This document shows positions 1-6,414 of a stretch of 8,302 nt of DNA, one piece after another (the stretch's first letter is position 1; each line of letters begins with the position of its first letter). The notes beneath the pieces are model-generated. The model had not been told where the DNA came from, did not search any database, and saw only the letters and a list, made by a program, of their open reading frames with translations. Made by a program: the position numbers and the translations under genes. Source of the DNA: Acidobacteriota bacterium (GTDB taxonomy: Bacteria; Planctomycetota; Phycisphaerae; WQYP01; JAJZKJ01); contig JAJZKJ010000080.1 of assembly GCA_021804195.1 (NCBI GenBank), positions 1-8,302 of the forward strand, in the 5' to 3' direction.

Positions 1-225
1 AATTTCCACCCGCGTACCCCAAATCACGGGCCGCCGAGGCGGGCACTGCCTTCAGGGCCTCATCAAAGGGGCATAGCGCCCGTGCCCGAGCGTATTAGTG
101 CCACGCACCAGCCAACCCAGCCTGCGCTAATGCATTTTACTCCCTACGCAGGGGATCGTCATCCCCAAAAGTCGGGCGGAGGAAGCGGCACGAAAGGTGA
201 AGGAAGATGGCCGCCGGGCCGACAA
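1..225. other. Intergenic left edge, no confident gene
   Basis: No reading frame here has both a credible start and a recognisable product. One open stretch on the plus strand (131-229) ends in a charged, protein-like tail (RAEEAARKVKEDGRRADN) but has no ATG, GTG or TTG start, so it is at best a gene remnant. A minus-strand frame open to the window edge (about 1-100) also lacks a start. A perfect hairpin, GGGGAT-CGTC-ATCCCC, lies at 151-166 without a T-run in either direction. Confidence 0.5.
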
Positions 226-255
226 TTAACAGGGTCGCAGAGCCGCGGATATAAT
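226..255 (+). promoter_or_regulatory. Sigma-70-type promoter of the PIN module
   Basis: TTAACA at 226-231 matches the -35 consensus in 5 of 6 bases. A perfect TATAAT -10 box lies at 250-255 with an 18-nt spacer. The predicted start of transcription is near 262, giving a leader of about 26 nt before the ATG at 288. This is one of the clearest promoters in the window and it points into the two-gene PIN module. Assigned from consensus only. Confidence 0.7.
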
Positions 256-274
256 CGTGAACGTATCTTTCACG
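256..274. promoter_or_regulatory. Dyad symmetry downstream of the -10 box, candidate operator
   Basis: CGTGAA at 256-261 and TTCACG at 269-274 form a perfect 6-bp inverted repeat around a 7-nt centre. It begins one base after the -10 box and covers the predicted transcription start, where a bound repressor would block initiation. Toxin-antitoxin operons are usually autoregulated through such a site, so it fits the PIN module downstream. The same sequence could instead fold as a small hairpin in the 5' leader. Confidence 0.5.
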
Positions 275-287
275 GGTGGATTTGGTA

Positions 288-1061
288 ATGGCTGGTAAAA
301 CACAAACACGATCGACGTTCGCTGTTCGGCTTCCGAACCTTGCCAAGGCCACATCGCTGCGCGATATGGGTGCCCTGATCGAGACGATGAGCGCGGCGAT
401 GGCGACAATGGCGGGATGCCCGGCGGAGGAGTTGAAGGTTGTAAAAATTCGGATGAACAGCCCTTTGGAGGTAGAGTTTCAGAGCGATCGAGTAACGGCC
501 GCGCGGGTGCAAGCCCGGGTCGACAGCCTGGCCGGGCCGATCGCGGGTGGGGCGGGCGACTCGGACGATCCGTCTCGGGGCGAGCTGGCAGAGCAGCTCG
601 ATAAATTGGCCAAAAACGCGGGCGGCAGCGTTGAACTGCGGTCCGGCGCCCGCAAATGGCGGCGATTCAGCCACCGACAACTGAACCTCATCGCGCGGGA
701 GCGTCCGCGGCTGGAACCGCTGCGGTCGTATCGCACCTCCCTTACCGGCGTGCTGGAACAGGTCACGGTTGAGGGAGATCGGAGCCGGTTTCGAATTCGA
801 GAATCCGCAACTGGCCGTAAAATCCAGTGTGATTTTCCGCAAGGCATGCTTGAGGAGGTGAAGGAGGCCTTGCCGAGCCGCGTGTGCGTCCAGGGGACCG
901 TGAAATGCCAATCGGACGGAGAAGCCGAGTCGATGGAGGTTGAGCACATCGAGACTCTTCCCGAAGCGAGCGACGTTCCACTGACGGAGTTGCAGGCGAT
1001 GGATATTACGGGGGGTGCGGACGCGGCGGACCTGATAGCGAGGCTGCGCGATGGGGAGTGA
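288..1061 (+). CDS. Hypothetical 257-aa partner of PIN nuclease, putative antitoxin
   Basis: I do not recognise this as a named family. The N-terminal part (residues 1-70) contains VVKIRMNSPLEVEF. Residues 85-125 are a Gly/Asp-rich and charged hinge. Residues 150-223 alternate beta-like segments (GVLEQV, RFRIRESATGRKIQCDFP, RVCVQGTVK, MEVEHIE), suggestive of a small OB-like or other beta-barrel nucleic-acid-binding fold. The C-terminus ends [10 protein letters not shown], like tails of proteins encoded before PIN toxins. ATG at 288 is preferred over the in-frame GTG at 276 because a GGTGGA ribosome-binding site lies 7 nt upstream. The stop overlaps the PIN gene start by 11 bp, implying translational coupling. 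By analogy with VapBC it may neutralise the PIN nuclease, but it is about three times the usual VapB length and shows no obvious VapB DNA-binding motif. It could instead be a nucleic-acid adaptor. Confidence 0.72.
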   Translation: MAGKTQTRSTFAVRLPNLAKATSLRDMGALIETMSAAMATMAGCPAEELKVVKIRMNSPLEVEFQSDRVTAARVQARVDSLAGPIAGGAGDSDDPSRGELAEQLDKLAKNAGGSVELRSGARKWRRFSHRQLNLIARERPRLEPLRSYRTSLTGVLEQVTVEGDRSRFRIRESATGRKIQCDFPQGMLEEVKEALPSRVCVQGTVKCQSDGEAESMEVEHIETLPEASDVPLTELQAMDITGGADAADLIARLRDGE

Positions 1062-1569
1062 GGCCCGCAAACAGGTTGCGTTGGACTCATGCGTGGTCAT
1101 TGACATTCTTCAGCGGGACAGCGCGAAGAATCCATGGATTATGCACCTGCTACGCGACGCGGACGCCGGCAAGGTGCGGTTGCAGGCATCCGCGCTGGCG
1201 GCGTGTGAAGTGACGCATGTCGCCGGGCGGCCCGACGCGCGGAAAGGAATCATCGATTTTTTCCGCCGGCCGGATATCGACGTTTTCCCCGTCGATATTG
1301 TTGTTGCTGATTATGTACGGGAAGTTATCGATCTGTCAGAGGGGCTCAAGCCGGCGGACGCCATCCATGTCGCCTCGGCCGCGCTTCACGGTGCCGACGT
1401 ACTGTTGACCCGCGATGCGGGCGGCGGCCGCCAGAGGAAAAGCGTGCTGTCGCTGGACGGGCGGCCGCTGCCACAGGGAAGAGACCTGCGAATCATGACG
1501 CCGCAGGGTTTTCACGACATGATGGCCAGGGCGGAAGACAAGCCCCTGATCAACGGGGCGGATGAATAG
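1051..1569 (+). CDS. PIN-domain nuclease, VapC-like toxin candidate
   Basis: This 172-residue protein has the acidic metal-binding residues of a PIN-domain ribonuclease in the right order: D12 (in [10 protein letters not shown]), E53 (ACEVTHV), D103 ([11 protein letters not shown]) and D122 (LLTRDAG). The [11 protein letters not shown] strand at the N-terminus, the DAIHVASA helix and the VLLTRD strand are typical of VapC-type toxins, which cleave tRNA or rRNA with Mg2+ or Mn2+. About 30 residues after the last strand (to LINGADE) form a longer tail than in minimal VapC proteins. The ATG lies inside the upstream gene (11-bp overlap), so both are probably translated from one mRNA. The last 20 bases overlap the 3' end of hsdM on the other strand. 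The PIN fold is well supported. That it acts as a toxin is inferred from gene order and coupling. Confidence 0.85.
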   Translation: MGSEARKQVALDSCVVIDILQRDSAKNPWIMHLLRDADAGKVRLQASALAACEVTHVAGRPDARKGIIDFFRRPDIDVFPVDIVVADYVREVIDLSEGLKPADAIHVASAALHGADVLLTRDAGGGRQRKSVLSLDGRPLPQGRDLRIMTPQGFHDMMARAEDKPLINGADE

Positions 1570-3142
1570 GGCCCTCCGGCCCGCCGTCCATTGGGAAGCC
1601 GATCGAGGCGAGGTTTTTGCGTATCTCCGTTTCGAGCCTTGCCGATTCGGCGAACTGCTGTGCGAGGGTTGTGGTAAGGCGTTTCATCTTGGATTCAAAA
1701 GGCTCGCCGTCGTCGGCCACGTCGGCGGCGCCAACGTAGCGGCCCGGCGTGAGGATGTAGCCGTGGGATTCAACCTCGGACTTCTTTACGGATTTGCAAA
1801 AGCCGGCGACGTCCGAGTAGTTTCCCGCCCCCTTCTCGCCCCGCCAGGCGTGGTAGGCCCCGCTGATTTTGGCGATGTCGGCATCGGTAAGCTCGCGGTG
1901 GGTCCTGTCGGTCATGGCGCCGAGCTTGCGGGCATCAATAAACAGGATTTCCCCCTTGCGTGGGCGGAAAGCCCCGCCGGATCTGTTGCGGGAGATGAAC
2001 CACAGGCAGACCGGAATCTGGGTGGTGTAGAAGAGCTGCACAGGCAGCGCGATCATGCAGTCCAGGAGATCGGCCTCGACAATGGCCCGGCGTATTTCCC
2101 CCTCGCCGGAGGTGTTGGAGCTCATGGAGCCGTTGGCCATCACAAAGCCGGCGGTTCCTCCGGGGGCGAGGTGATGAATGAAGTGTTGAATCCATGCGTA
2201 ATTGGCGTTGCCGTTGGGGGGAATACCGAATTTCCATCGCGGGTCCGATCTGAGGCGGTCGGCTCCCCAATCGCTCATGTTGAACGGCGGGTTGGCCAGA
2301 ATGAAATCGGCCTTGAGGTCCTTGTGAAGGTCCTGGTGGAATGAGTCGGCGTGGTGCGGACCGAGGTCGGCGTCAATGCCGCGGATGGCGAGATTCATTT
2401 TGGCCAGCCGCCATGTGGTGGGATTGGATTCCTGCCCGTAGACGGCGATGTCTCCAATGCGGCCCCCATGGGCGAGCACAAATTTCTCAGATTGGACGAA
2501 CATGCCGCCTGAGCCGCAGCACGGGTCGAAGATGCGGCCGTGGTACGGCTCGATCATTTCGGTGAGGAGCTTCACGACGCAAGCTGGCGTGTAGAACTCA
2601 CCACCACCTTTGCCTTCTGCGGAGGCGAAACGGCCGAGGAAATATTCATAGACCCGGCCGAGCAGGTCCTTGGAGCGACTCTCCGCGTCACCAAGGCCAA
2701 TGTTGGAGAGCAGGTCAATCAATTCGCCGAGACGGGCCTTGTCAAGCGCCGGGCGGGCATAGTCTTTGGGCAACACGCCCTTGAGGCCGACGTTTTCCTT
2801 CTCGATCGCGATCATGGCGTCATCGATCATACGGCCGATGTCGGCTTGTTTGGCGGCCGCCTGCAGCAGGGGCCAGCGGGCCGACTTGGGAACCCAGAAA
2901 ACGTTTTTGGACGTGTACTCGTCGCGATCTTCCGGGTCAGCGCCTCGTTCGGTCCGCAGGGCGTTGTATCGCTCCTGGAAAGAGTCGGAGATATATTTCA
3001 GGAATAGCAGGCCAAGCACGACATGCTTGTATTCGGCCGAGTCCATGTGGCCGCGGAGCTTGTCGGCGGCGGCCCAGAGGGTGGCTTCAAAGCCCAGGGG
3101 GCTGGAACCCCCGCCATTTGGTGCCTTACGCGCTTTGGCCAT
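1550..3142 (-). CDS. hsdM: Type I restriction-modification N6-adenine DNA methyltransferase
   Basis: This 530-residue protein is the modification subunit of a type I system; it transfers a methyl group from S-adenosylmethionine to adenine N6. Residues about 16-150 are the helical HsdM N-terminal domain ([31 protein letters not shown]). Then follow [11 protein letters not shown], motif [11 protein letters not shown] (206-215), the catalytic NPPF motif IV (284-287) and the C-terminal [10 protein letters not shown] segment, ending in [12 protein letters not shown] as in complete family members. Length is normal and no frameshift is seen. ATG at 3142 (MAKARK) is preferred over an upstream TTG at 3157; a weak GGAAG site lies 4 nt before it. 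HsdM needs HsdS for target recognition, yet neither hsdS nor hsdR is in the window. Downstream of hsdM is the convergent PIN module, and upstream is repeat-rich DNA. The partners may lie left of position 1 or be lost. Confidence 0.95.
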   Translation of the reverse strand: MAKARKAPNGGGSSPLGFEATLWAAADKLRGHMDSAEYKHVVLGLLFLKYISDSFQERYNALRTERGADPEDRDEYTSKNVFWVPKSARWPLLQAAAKQADIGRMIDDAMIAIEKENVGLKGVLPKDYARPALDKARLGELIDLLSNIGLGDAESRSKDLLGRVYEYFLGRFASAEGKGGGEFYTPACVVKLLTEMIEPYHGRIFDPCCGSGGMFVQSEKFVLAHGGRIGDIAVYGQESNPTTWRLAKMNLAIRGIDADLGPHHADSFHQDLHKDLKADFILANPPFNMSDWGADRLRSDPRWKFGIPPNGNANYAWIQHFIHHLAPGGTAGFVMANGSMSSNTSGEGEIRRAIVEADLLDCMIALPVQLFYTTQIPVCLWFISRNRSGGAFRPRKGEILFIDARKLGAMTDRTHRELTDADIAKISGAYHAWRGEKGAGNYSDVAGFCKSVKKSEVESHGYILTPGRYVGAADVADDGEPFESKMKRLTTTLAQQFAESARLETEIRKNLASIGFPMDGGPEGPIHPPR

Positions 3143-3178
3143 GCAACTTCCGTCCAACAGACAACCACGGCAGGCAGG

Positions 3179-3207
3179 ATGATAGCCCGTGCACGGTGGG
3201 CAGGCAA
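3179..3207 (-). promoter_or_regulatory. Probable hsdM promoter
   Basis: Read on the minus strand, TTGCCT (-35, 3207-3202) and TATCAT (-10, 3184-3179) are separated by exactly 17 nt. They match consensus in 4 of 6 and 5 of 6 bases. The predicted transcript starts near 3172, about 30 nt before the hsdM ATG. The spacer holds a perfect 10-bp palindrome, CCGTGCACGG (3187-3196), which could be a regulator site. Consensus match only. Confidence 0.5.
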
Positions 3208-3250
3208 CGCGGCAAGGCTGCGGGGCTAGGGGGGACGCGCTCGGGAATCA

Positions 3251-3276
3251 GCGGCACATAAATGTGCTGGCTTACC
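3251..3276. repeat. 26-bp REP-like palindromic repeat, copy 1
   Basis: This unit runs GCGGCACAT-AA-ATGTGCTGG followed by CTTACC, and its halves are imperfectly complementary around the centre. A second copy at 3550-3575 matches in 23 of 26 positions, and both copies end in GGCTTACC. It is short, palindromic and intergenic, in the manner of REP elements. Whether it recurs genome-wide cannot be told from this window. Confidence 0.55.
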
Positions 3277-3300
3277 GGCGGCTTTGCGTGACGCACGGTT

Positions 3301-3332
3301 TCATGCTGACGCATGATGGTGATAGCTTTTTT
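3301..3332 (+). repeat. Hairpin-T6 repeat, partial copy A
   Basis: A perfect hairpin TCATGC-TGAC-GCATGA (3301-3316) is followed by 10 nt and TTTTTT (3327-3332). The arrangement is the same, base for base in spacing, as at 3434-3465 and 6415-6446, but the rest of the element is missing and the large palindrome begins immediately after it. One stem pair is T-A here and C-G in copy B, a compensatory change. Confidence 0.6.
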
Positions 3333-3423
3333 CACCGCAGAGGACGCAGTGGTACGCAGAGGTTTCGGCAGAAAACTCTTTCACCCTATCCTATCCTCTT
3401 CGCGATCTCCGCGGCTCCGCGTG
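3333..3423. repeat. Large imperfect palindrome of CGCAGAGG type
   Basis: The left arm (3333-3362; CACCGCAGAGG through ACGCAGAGG) and right arm (3395-3423; CCTCTTCGCG through CTCCGCGTG) are imperfectly complementary around a pyrimidine-rich 32-nt centre. It resembles the intergenic purine-rich CACxGAGxCGCAGAG inverted repeats that are common in many environmental bacterial genomes, including Planctomycetota. It is bracketed by hairpin-T6 copies A and B, which are exactly 133 bp apart. A smaller stem, GTGAG/CTCAC (3421-3437), links it to copy B. Confidence 0.6.
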
Positions 3424-3433
3424 AGATATTGAC

Positions 3434-3557
3434 TCACGCTGGCGCGTGATGTGATCCGCTTTTTTGTCACGCTAAGACAGACGAAGCAATCTTTTCGTTA
3501 AATCTGATACCCTTCGCAGCGCTACCGCCGGCAAGCCGGCGGCTTTATGGCGGCACA
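3434..3557 (+). repeat. 124-bp hairpin-T6 repeat, copy B (left of primase gene)
   Basis: The element starts with a perfect hairpin TCACGC-TGGC-GCGTGA (3434-3449), then 10 nt, then TTTTTT (3460-3465). Its body is conserved: ACGAA-N8-TTCGT is a second small stem, and CCGCCGGC-AA-GCCGGCGG (3525-3542) is a perfect third one. Positions 3448-3557 align without gaps to 6429-6538 with 12 mismatches in 110. It has the same orientation as copy C on the far side of the primase-helicase gene. It encodes no plausible protein, so it is either a dispersed structured repeat, the edge of a cassette, or a small structured RNA. Confidence 0.85.
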
Positions 3558-3575
3558 TGAATGCGCCGGCTTACC
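3550..3575. repeat. 26-bp REP-like palindromic repeat, copy 2
   Basis: GCGGCACAT-GA-ATGCGCCGG followed by CTTACC matches the copy at 3251-3276 in 23 of 26 positions. Its first 8 bases overlap the end of hairpin-T6 copy B. Copy C of that element does not continue into this unit, so the two are separate repeats that abut here. Confidence 0.55.
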
Positions 3576-3727
3576 ATCTGTATCGTCCGGTCCCCCGACA
3601 TCGCAGCCTCCGAGATATCCCAGCGAAATCCCATCCATTTCTCACTTCTCCTGCCCGGACGCATATAGCGAGGCGGGGCCTGCGGCGCGGATGCCGCGGG
3701 ATAACGACACCGGGCCTGAACCAACTT

Positions 3728-3732
3728 GGAGG
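3728..3732 (+). promoter_or_regulatory. Shine-Dalgarno site that fixes the primase start
   Basis: A GGAGG core lies 4 nt before the ATG at 3737 and is the best ribosome-binding site in this frame. The frame is open upstream to an ATG at 3557, but that extra 60-residue stretch is low in recognisable structure and begins at the edge of repeat copy B, so it is probably not translated. Confidence 0.75.
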
Positions 3733-3736
3733 AATT

Positions 3737-6214
3737 ATGACGACGCCGCCTTCATCTCCCGATCATGCACGGAATTTGGAAATTTTTCGCAAACTGATGG
3801 CCGACCGGGGTTGGTGGATTGTGCCGATCCCGTTGCGGGAAAAAGGGCCGCGGATAAAGGGGTGGCGGGAGATGCGCATCGGCCCCGAGGATTTCGACCG
3901 GTATTTTCACGCTCCCTGCAATGCGGGCATTATCCTCGGCCTGCCGGATACCGATGGCCGGTACCTGATCGATATCGATCTGGATTCGCCGGAGGCGGTG
4001 CAGCTGGCGAAAAATTATCTGCCTCAGACGGACTGCATCTTCGGCCGGGTGGGGAAGCCTGCATCGCATCGGCTTTACTGCGTTCGGACGCCGATTGCGC
4101 GGCAGGTGTACCGATCGGCTGCTGGGGCGATGATCGCTGAAATTCGCGGCAGCGGATGCCAGACCGTGGCCCCCGGCAGCGTACACCCGAGCGGCGAACC
4201 GATTGCATGGGTGCGCGATGGCCAACCGGCGGAGATAGCGTTGGAGGTGCTGCTGGCCGCGGTGGAGAATCTGGCGGTGGTGTGCGGATGGCGGAAACCG
4301 TCCGGCCGGGCAGCACCGATCAGCTTGCCGCCGCACCATGAATCACCGCGCCGCGAGCCGCCGCCCCCCGAGTCGCCGGCTTCTGGCCCGCCGGAAGAGA
4401 GCACGCCGGAAGACATCTGGTACCGGCGATGTCAAAACTATCTGGCCAAGCTGCCGCGAAGCATCTCCGGACACGGCGGGCACGATGCGATGCTGCGGGC
4501 GTGCTGCGAAATTTACCGGTTCGGCTTCGACGACGCCGACGCGTGGCAACTGGCGGACTGGTTCAACACGAACATGTGCGATCCGCCGTGGGATGAAAAA
4601 GAACTGGGGCACAAACTGGCGGACGCCAACGAAAAAGTGTCTGTGAGGGGAGAATTTGCCAAATGGCGGCAGTGGCGGCCCACGGGGACGGCGCTCCCCG
4701 CACCCAAGGCCCCGCCTGCGTCCACGCCCGCGCCCAAGCCCCCGCCCGCACCCGCGCCCAAGCCCGCTTCCGCTTCCGCACCCAAGCCGGCTCCCGCACC
4801 CTCACCGGGGCCCACCCCCGCAGCAACACCTGCGCCCGCCATGGCGGCCGGAACCCAGCGGAATCATCATGAGATTCAATTCACGGATGTCGGCAACGGC
4901 CAGCGGCTGGCACGCCGCCACGGCAGCAATATCCGCCATGTGTCGGGGATCGGCTGGTACGTGTGGAATGGCATCCGCTGGCGGCTGGATGACACGCTGG
5001 AGATCGACCGGCTGGCAAAAGAGACCGTGCGGGCGATGTTGGCGGATTCAGCGAAGGCGGCGGATGACGCGCAGCGGCGGGCATTGGCCAGGCACGCCCT
5101 TGCAAGCGAATCTGCCGTGCGCCTGCGGGCGATGGTGAATCTGGCGGCATCGGAGCCGGGCATCGCCATCCGGGCGGAGGAGCTCGATGCGGATCCATGG
5201 CTATTGAATGTGAACAACGGCATCCTTGATCTGCGTAATGGGGCATTTCACCTGCACGATCCGGCGAAGCTGCAGAGCAAACTGGCGCCGGTCGATTACG
5301 ATCCCGACGCGCCCTGCCCGCGTTTTGACCAGTTTCTCACGGAGATTTTCGGCGAGGGGAACGAACTTCCGCAGTATGCGGCCCGATTATTTGGCATGTG
5401 CCTCACCGGCGACACCCGCGAACAGATTCTGCCGATTCTGTGGGGCGAGGGGCAGAATGGAAAGTCAACGCTTGTGGGCATCATCATGCACATCATGGGC
5501 GATTATGCCGGGCTGGCGGCGGAATCGTTGCTGATGGTGGGGCGACACGAGGAGCACCCGTGCAGCCTTGCCGACATGCAGGGGAAGCGGATGGTGGTGG
5601 CGTCGGAGACGGAATCGGCCGGGCGTCTGAAGATGCAGCTGATCAAGCGGCTCACGGGGGACGAAACGATCAAGGCCCGGCGGATGCGGGAGAATTACTA
5701 TGAATTTCCGCGGACGCATAAAACGATTCTGCAAACGAATAACAAGCCCCGGATCAATGAGAACTCCAAGGCGGTGTGGCGGCGGGTTCAACTGATACCG
5801 TTTAACGTGATCATTCCCGATGATAAAAAAGATACGGAATTGCTCTGGAAGCTCAAGGCCGAGGCGAGCGGCATTTTGAATTGGCTTATCGGGGGATGCC
5901 TGGACTGGCAGCGGCAGGGGCTCGGTGAGCCGCTGGAAGTGAAGCACGCGACGGAAGCGTATCGGGAGGAGAGCGATCCGCTGCGGGAATTTTTGGAGGA
6001 GCGGTGTGTGGAAGCGCCTGGGGCGTGGACAGCGACCGGCGAATTGTACGCTGCGTACACCCGATGGTGCGAGGCAAGCATGGAGCGGCCGATGGGGAAG
6101 AAGCAGTTTGGGGAAGCGATGGCGCGGAGCGGATTTGAAGTGGAAAAGAGGCACGACGGCTGGGGCCGGAAAGGGATTGAATTGAAGCCGGAATTTGCGC
6201 CAAGTTTTGCGTAG
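3737..6214 (+). CDS. Prim-Pol primase fused to SF3 (D5/P4-type) helicase
   Basis: This 825-residue replication protein makes primers and unwinds DNA for a phage, plasmid or integrated element. Residues 20-180 form the bifunctional primase/polymerase domain: catalytic DIDLD (79-83), a basic HRLYC strand (111-115) and the GCQTVAPGSVHPSGEPIAW segment (140-158). Residues 225-305 look like a primase C-terminal helical domain (HGGHDAMLRACCEIYRFG). Residues 317-370 are an Ala/Pro/Lys linker with repeated APKP units. Residues 380-560 are D5_N-like (GWYVWNGIRWRLDD, LLNVNNGILDLRNG). The SF3 ATPase follows: Walker A GEGQNGKST (570-578), Walker B region KRMVVASETE (617-626) and motif C TILQTNNKPRI (663-673). 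The C-terminal part resembles a winged-helix tail. All key residues are present and no frameshift is seen. It stands alone, without integrase, Rep or capsid genes, between two direct repeats, with an iteron-like cluster right after the stop. Confidence 0.93.
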   Translation: MTTPPSSPDHARNLEIFRKLMADRGWWIVPIPLREKGPRIKGWREMRIGPEDFDRYFHAPCNAGIILGLPDTDGRYLIDIDLDSPEAVQLAKNYLPQTDCIFGRVGKPASHRLYCVRTPIARQVYRSAAGAMIAEIRGSGCQTVAPGSVHPSGEPIAWVRDGQPAEIALEVLLAAVENLAVVCGWRKPSGRAAPISLPPHHESPRREPPPPESPASGPPEESTPEDIWYRRCQNYLAKLPRSISGHGGHDAMLRACCEIYRFGFDDADAWQLADWFNTNMCDPPWDEKELGHKLADANEKVSVRGEFAKWRQWRPTGTALPAPKAPPASTPAPKPPPAPAPKPASASAPKPAPAPSPGPTPAATPAPAMAAGTQRNHHEIQFTDVGNGQRLARRHGSNIRHVSGIGWYVWNGIRWRLDDTLEIDRLAKETVRAMLADSAKAADDAQRRALARHALASESAVRLRAMVNLAASEPGIAIRAEELDADPWLLNVNNGILDLRNGAFHLHDPAKLQSKLAPVDYDPDAPCPRFDQFLTEIFGEGNELPQYAARLFGMCLTGDTREQILPILWGEGQNGKSTLVGIIMHIMGDYAGLAAESLLMVGRHEEHPCSLADMQGKRMVVASETESAGRLKMQLIKRLTGDETIKARRMRENYYEFPRTHKTILQTNNKPRINENSKAVWRRVQLIPFNVIIPDDKKDTELLWKLKAEASGILNWLIGGCLDWQRQGLGEPLEVKHATEAYREESDPLREFLEERCVEAPGAWTATGELYAAYTRWCEASMERPMGKKQFGEAMARSGFEVEKRHDGWGRKGIELKPEFAPSFA

Positions 6215-6218
6215 CGCC

Positions 6219-6322
6219 GTGACATTGTGACAAATGGTGACATGACTTTCCCTATGACGCTATATGAAAAAAAAATTATTCTGCTCATACGGAAAACAGT
6301 GTCACGAAATGTCACATGTCAC
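6219..6322. other. Mirrored GTGACA iteron cluster, candidate replication origin
   Basis: GTGACA occurs at 6219-6224, 6227-6232 and 6237-6242. The inverse, TGTCAC, occurs at 6300-6305, 6310-6315 and 6317-6322. The inner pair on each side has the same architecture, T-GTGACA-N4-GTGACA, giving 17-bp arms that match in 14 positions. Between them lie 57 bases, 38 of them A or T, including nine consecutive A, in an otherwise GC-rich window. Short iterons beside an AT-rich tract, next to a primase-helicase gene, are the layout of origins used by P4-type alpha proteins, which bind their own origin. Alternatives are a regulator site or a long hairpin. Origin function is inferred. Confidence 0.5.
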
Positions 6323-6414
6323 AAGACCCGCATTATTTTGCAAATAACGCCACTTCCGTGACGCACCGGCCGCTGCCATTTTGGCATTGCCGGGCTCCGG
6401 CGGGGGCGCGGACC

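Larger units (their letters stand above)
3143..3736. other. 594-bp intergenic mosaic of repeats between divergent hsdM and primase
   Basis: No protein gene is supported here. From left to right it holds the hsdM promoter, a REP-like 26-bp palindromic repeat (3251-3276), a partial hairpin-T6 repeat (3301-3332), a large imperfect palindrome (3333-3423), a full copy of the 124-bp hairpin-T6 repeat (3434-3557), a second copy of the 26-bp palindromic repeat (3550-3575), and a roughly 160-bp leader for the primase gene with a small GCGGC/GCCGC hairpin (3682-3697). I see no convincing sigma-70 promoter for the primase gene; the best candidate, TTCTCA with TATAGC, has a 19-nt spacer and weak boxes. 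Confidence 0.7.

Noticed and set aside
151..166. GGGGAT-CGTC-ATCCCC hairpin as a terminator of an upstream gene
   Set aside because: The plus strand has an A-run instead of a T-run after it, and no upstream gene can be supported in the window.
270..1106. 278-codon minus-strand open frame opposite the PIN-partner gene
   Set aside because: No domain and Arg/Leu/His-rich composition typical of an antisense frame; the plus-strand pair has promoter, ribosome-binding site and a coupled PIN gene.
1569..1582. GGGCC-CTCC-GGCCC hairpin after the PIN gene as a terminator
   Set aside because: Only a 5-bp stem with no T-run, inside the hsdM coding sequence, where GC-rich short stems are expected by chance.
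1562..2344. 260-codon open frame on the plus strand opposite hsdM
   Set aside because: It is antisense to well-conserved hsdM motifs, has no recognisable domain and no ribosome-binding site; it is a GC-rich shadow frame.
3301..3332. Intrinsic transcription terminator
   Set aside because: The 6-bp stem is separated from the T6 run by 10 nt, whereas intrinsic terminators have the T-run directly after the stem.
3557..3736. 60-residue N-terminal extension of the primase from the ATG at 3557
   Set aside because: It starts inside repeat copy B, has no good ribosome-binding site, and the ATG at 3737 has GGAGG 4 nt upstream directly before the Prim-Pol domain.
4513..4842. Gly/Ala-rich minus-strand frame that looks like a low-complexity protein
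   Set aside because: It is the antisense of the Ala/Pro linker codons in the primase gene, so the repetitive look is a by-product.
6219..6322. CRISPR array
   Set aside because: The repeated unit is only 6 bp, occurs in both orientations and has no spacer structure.
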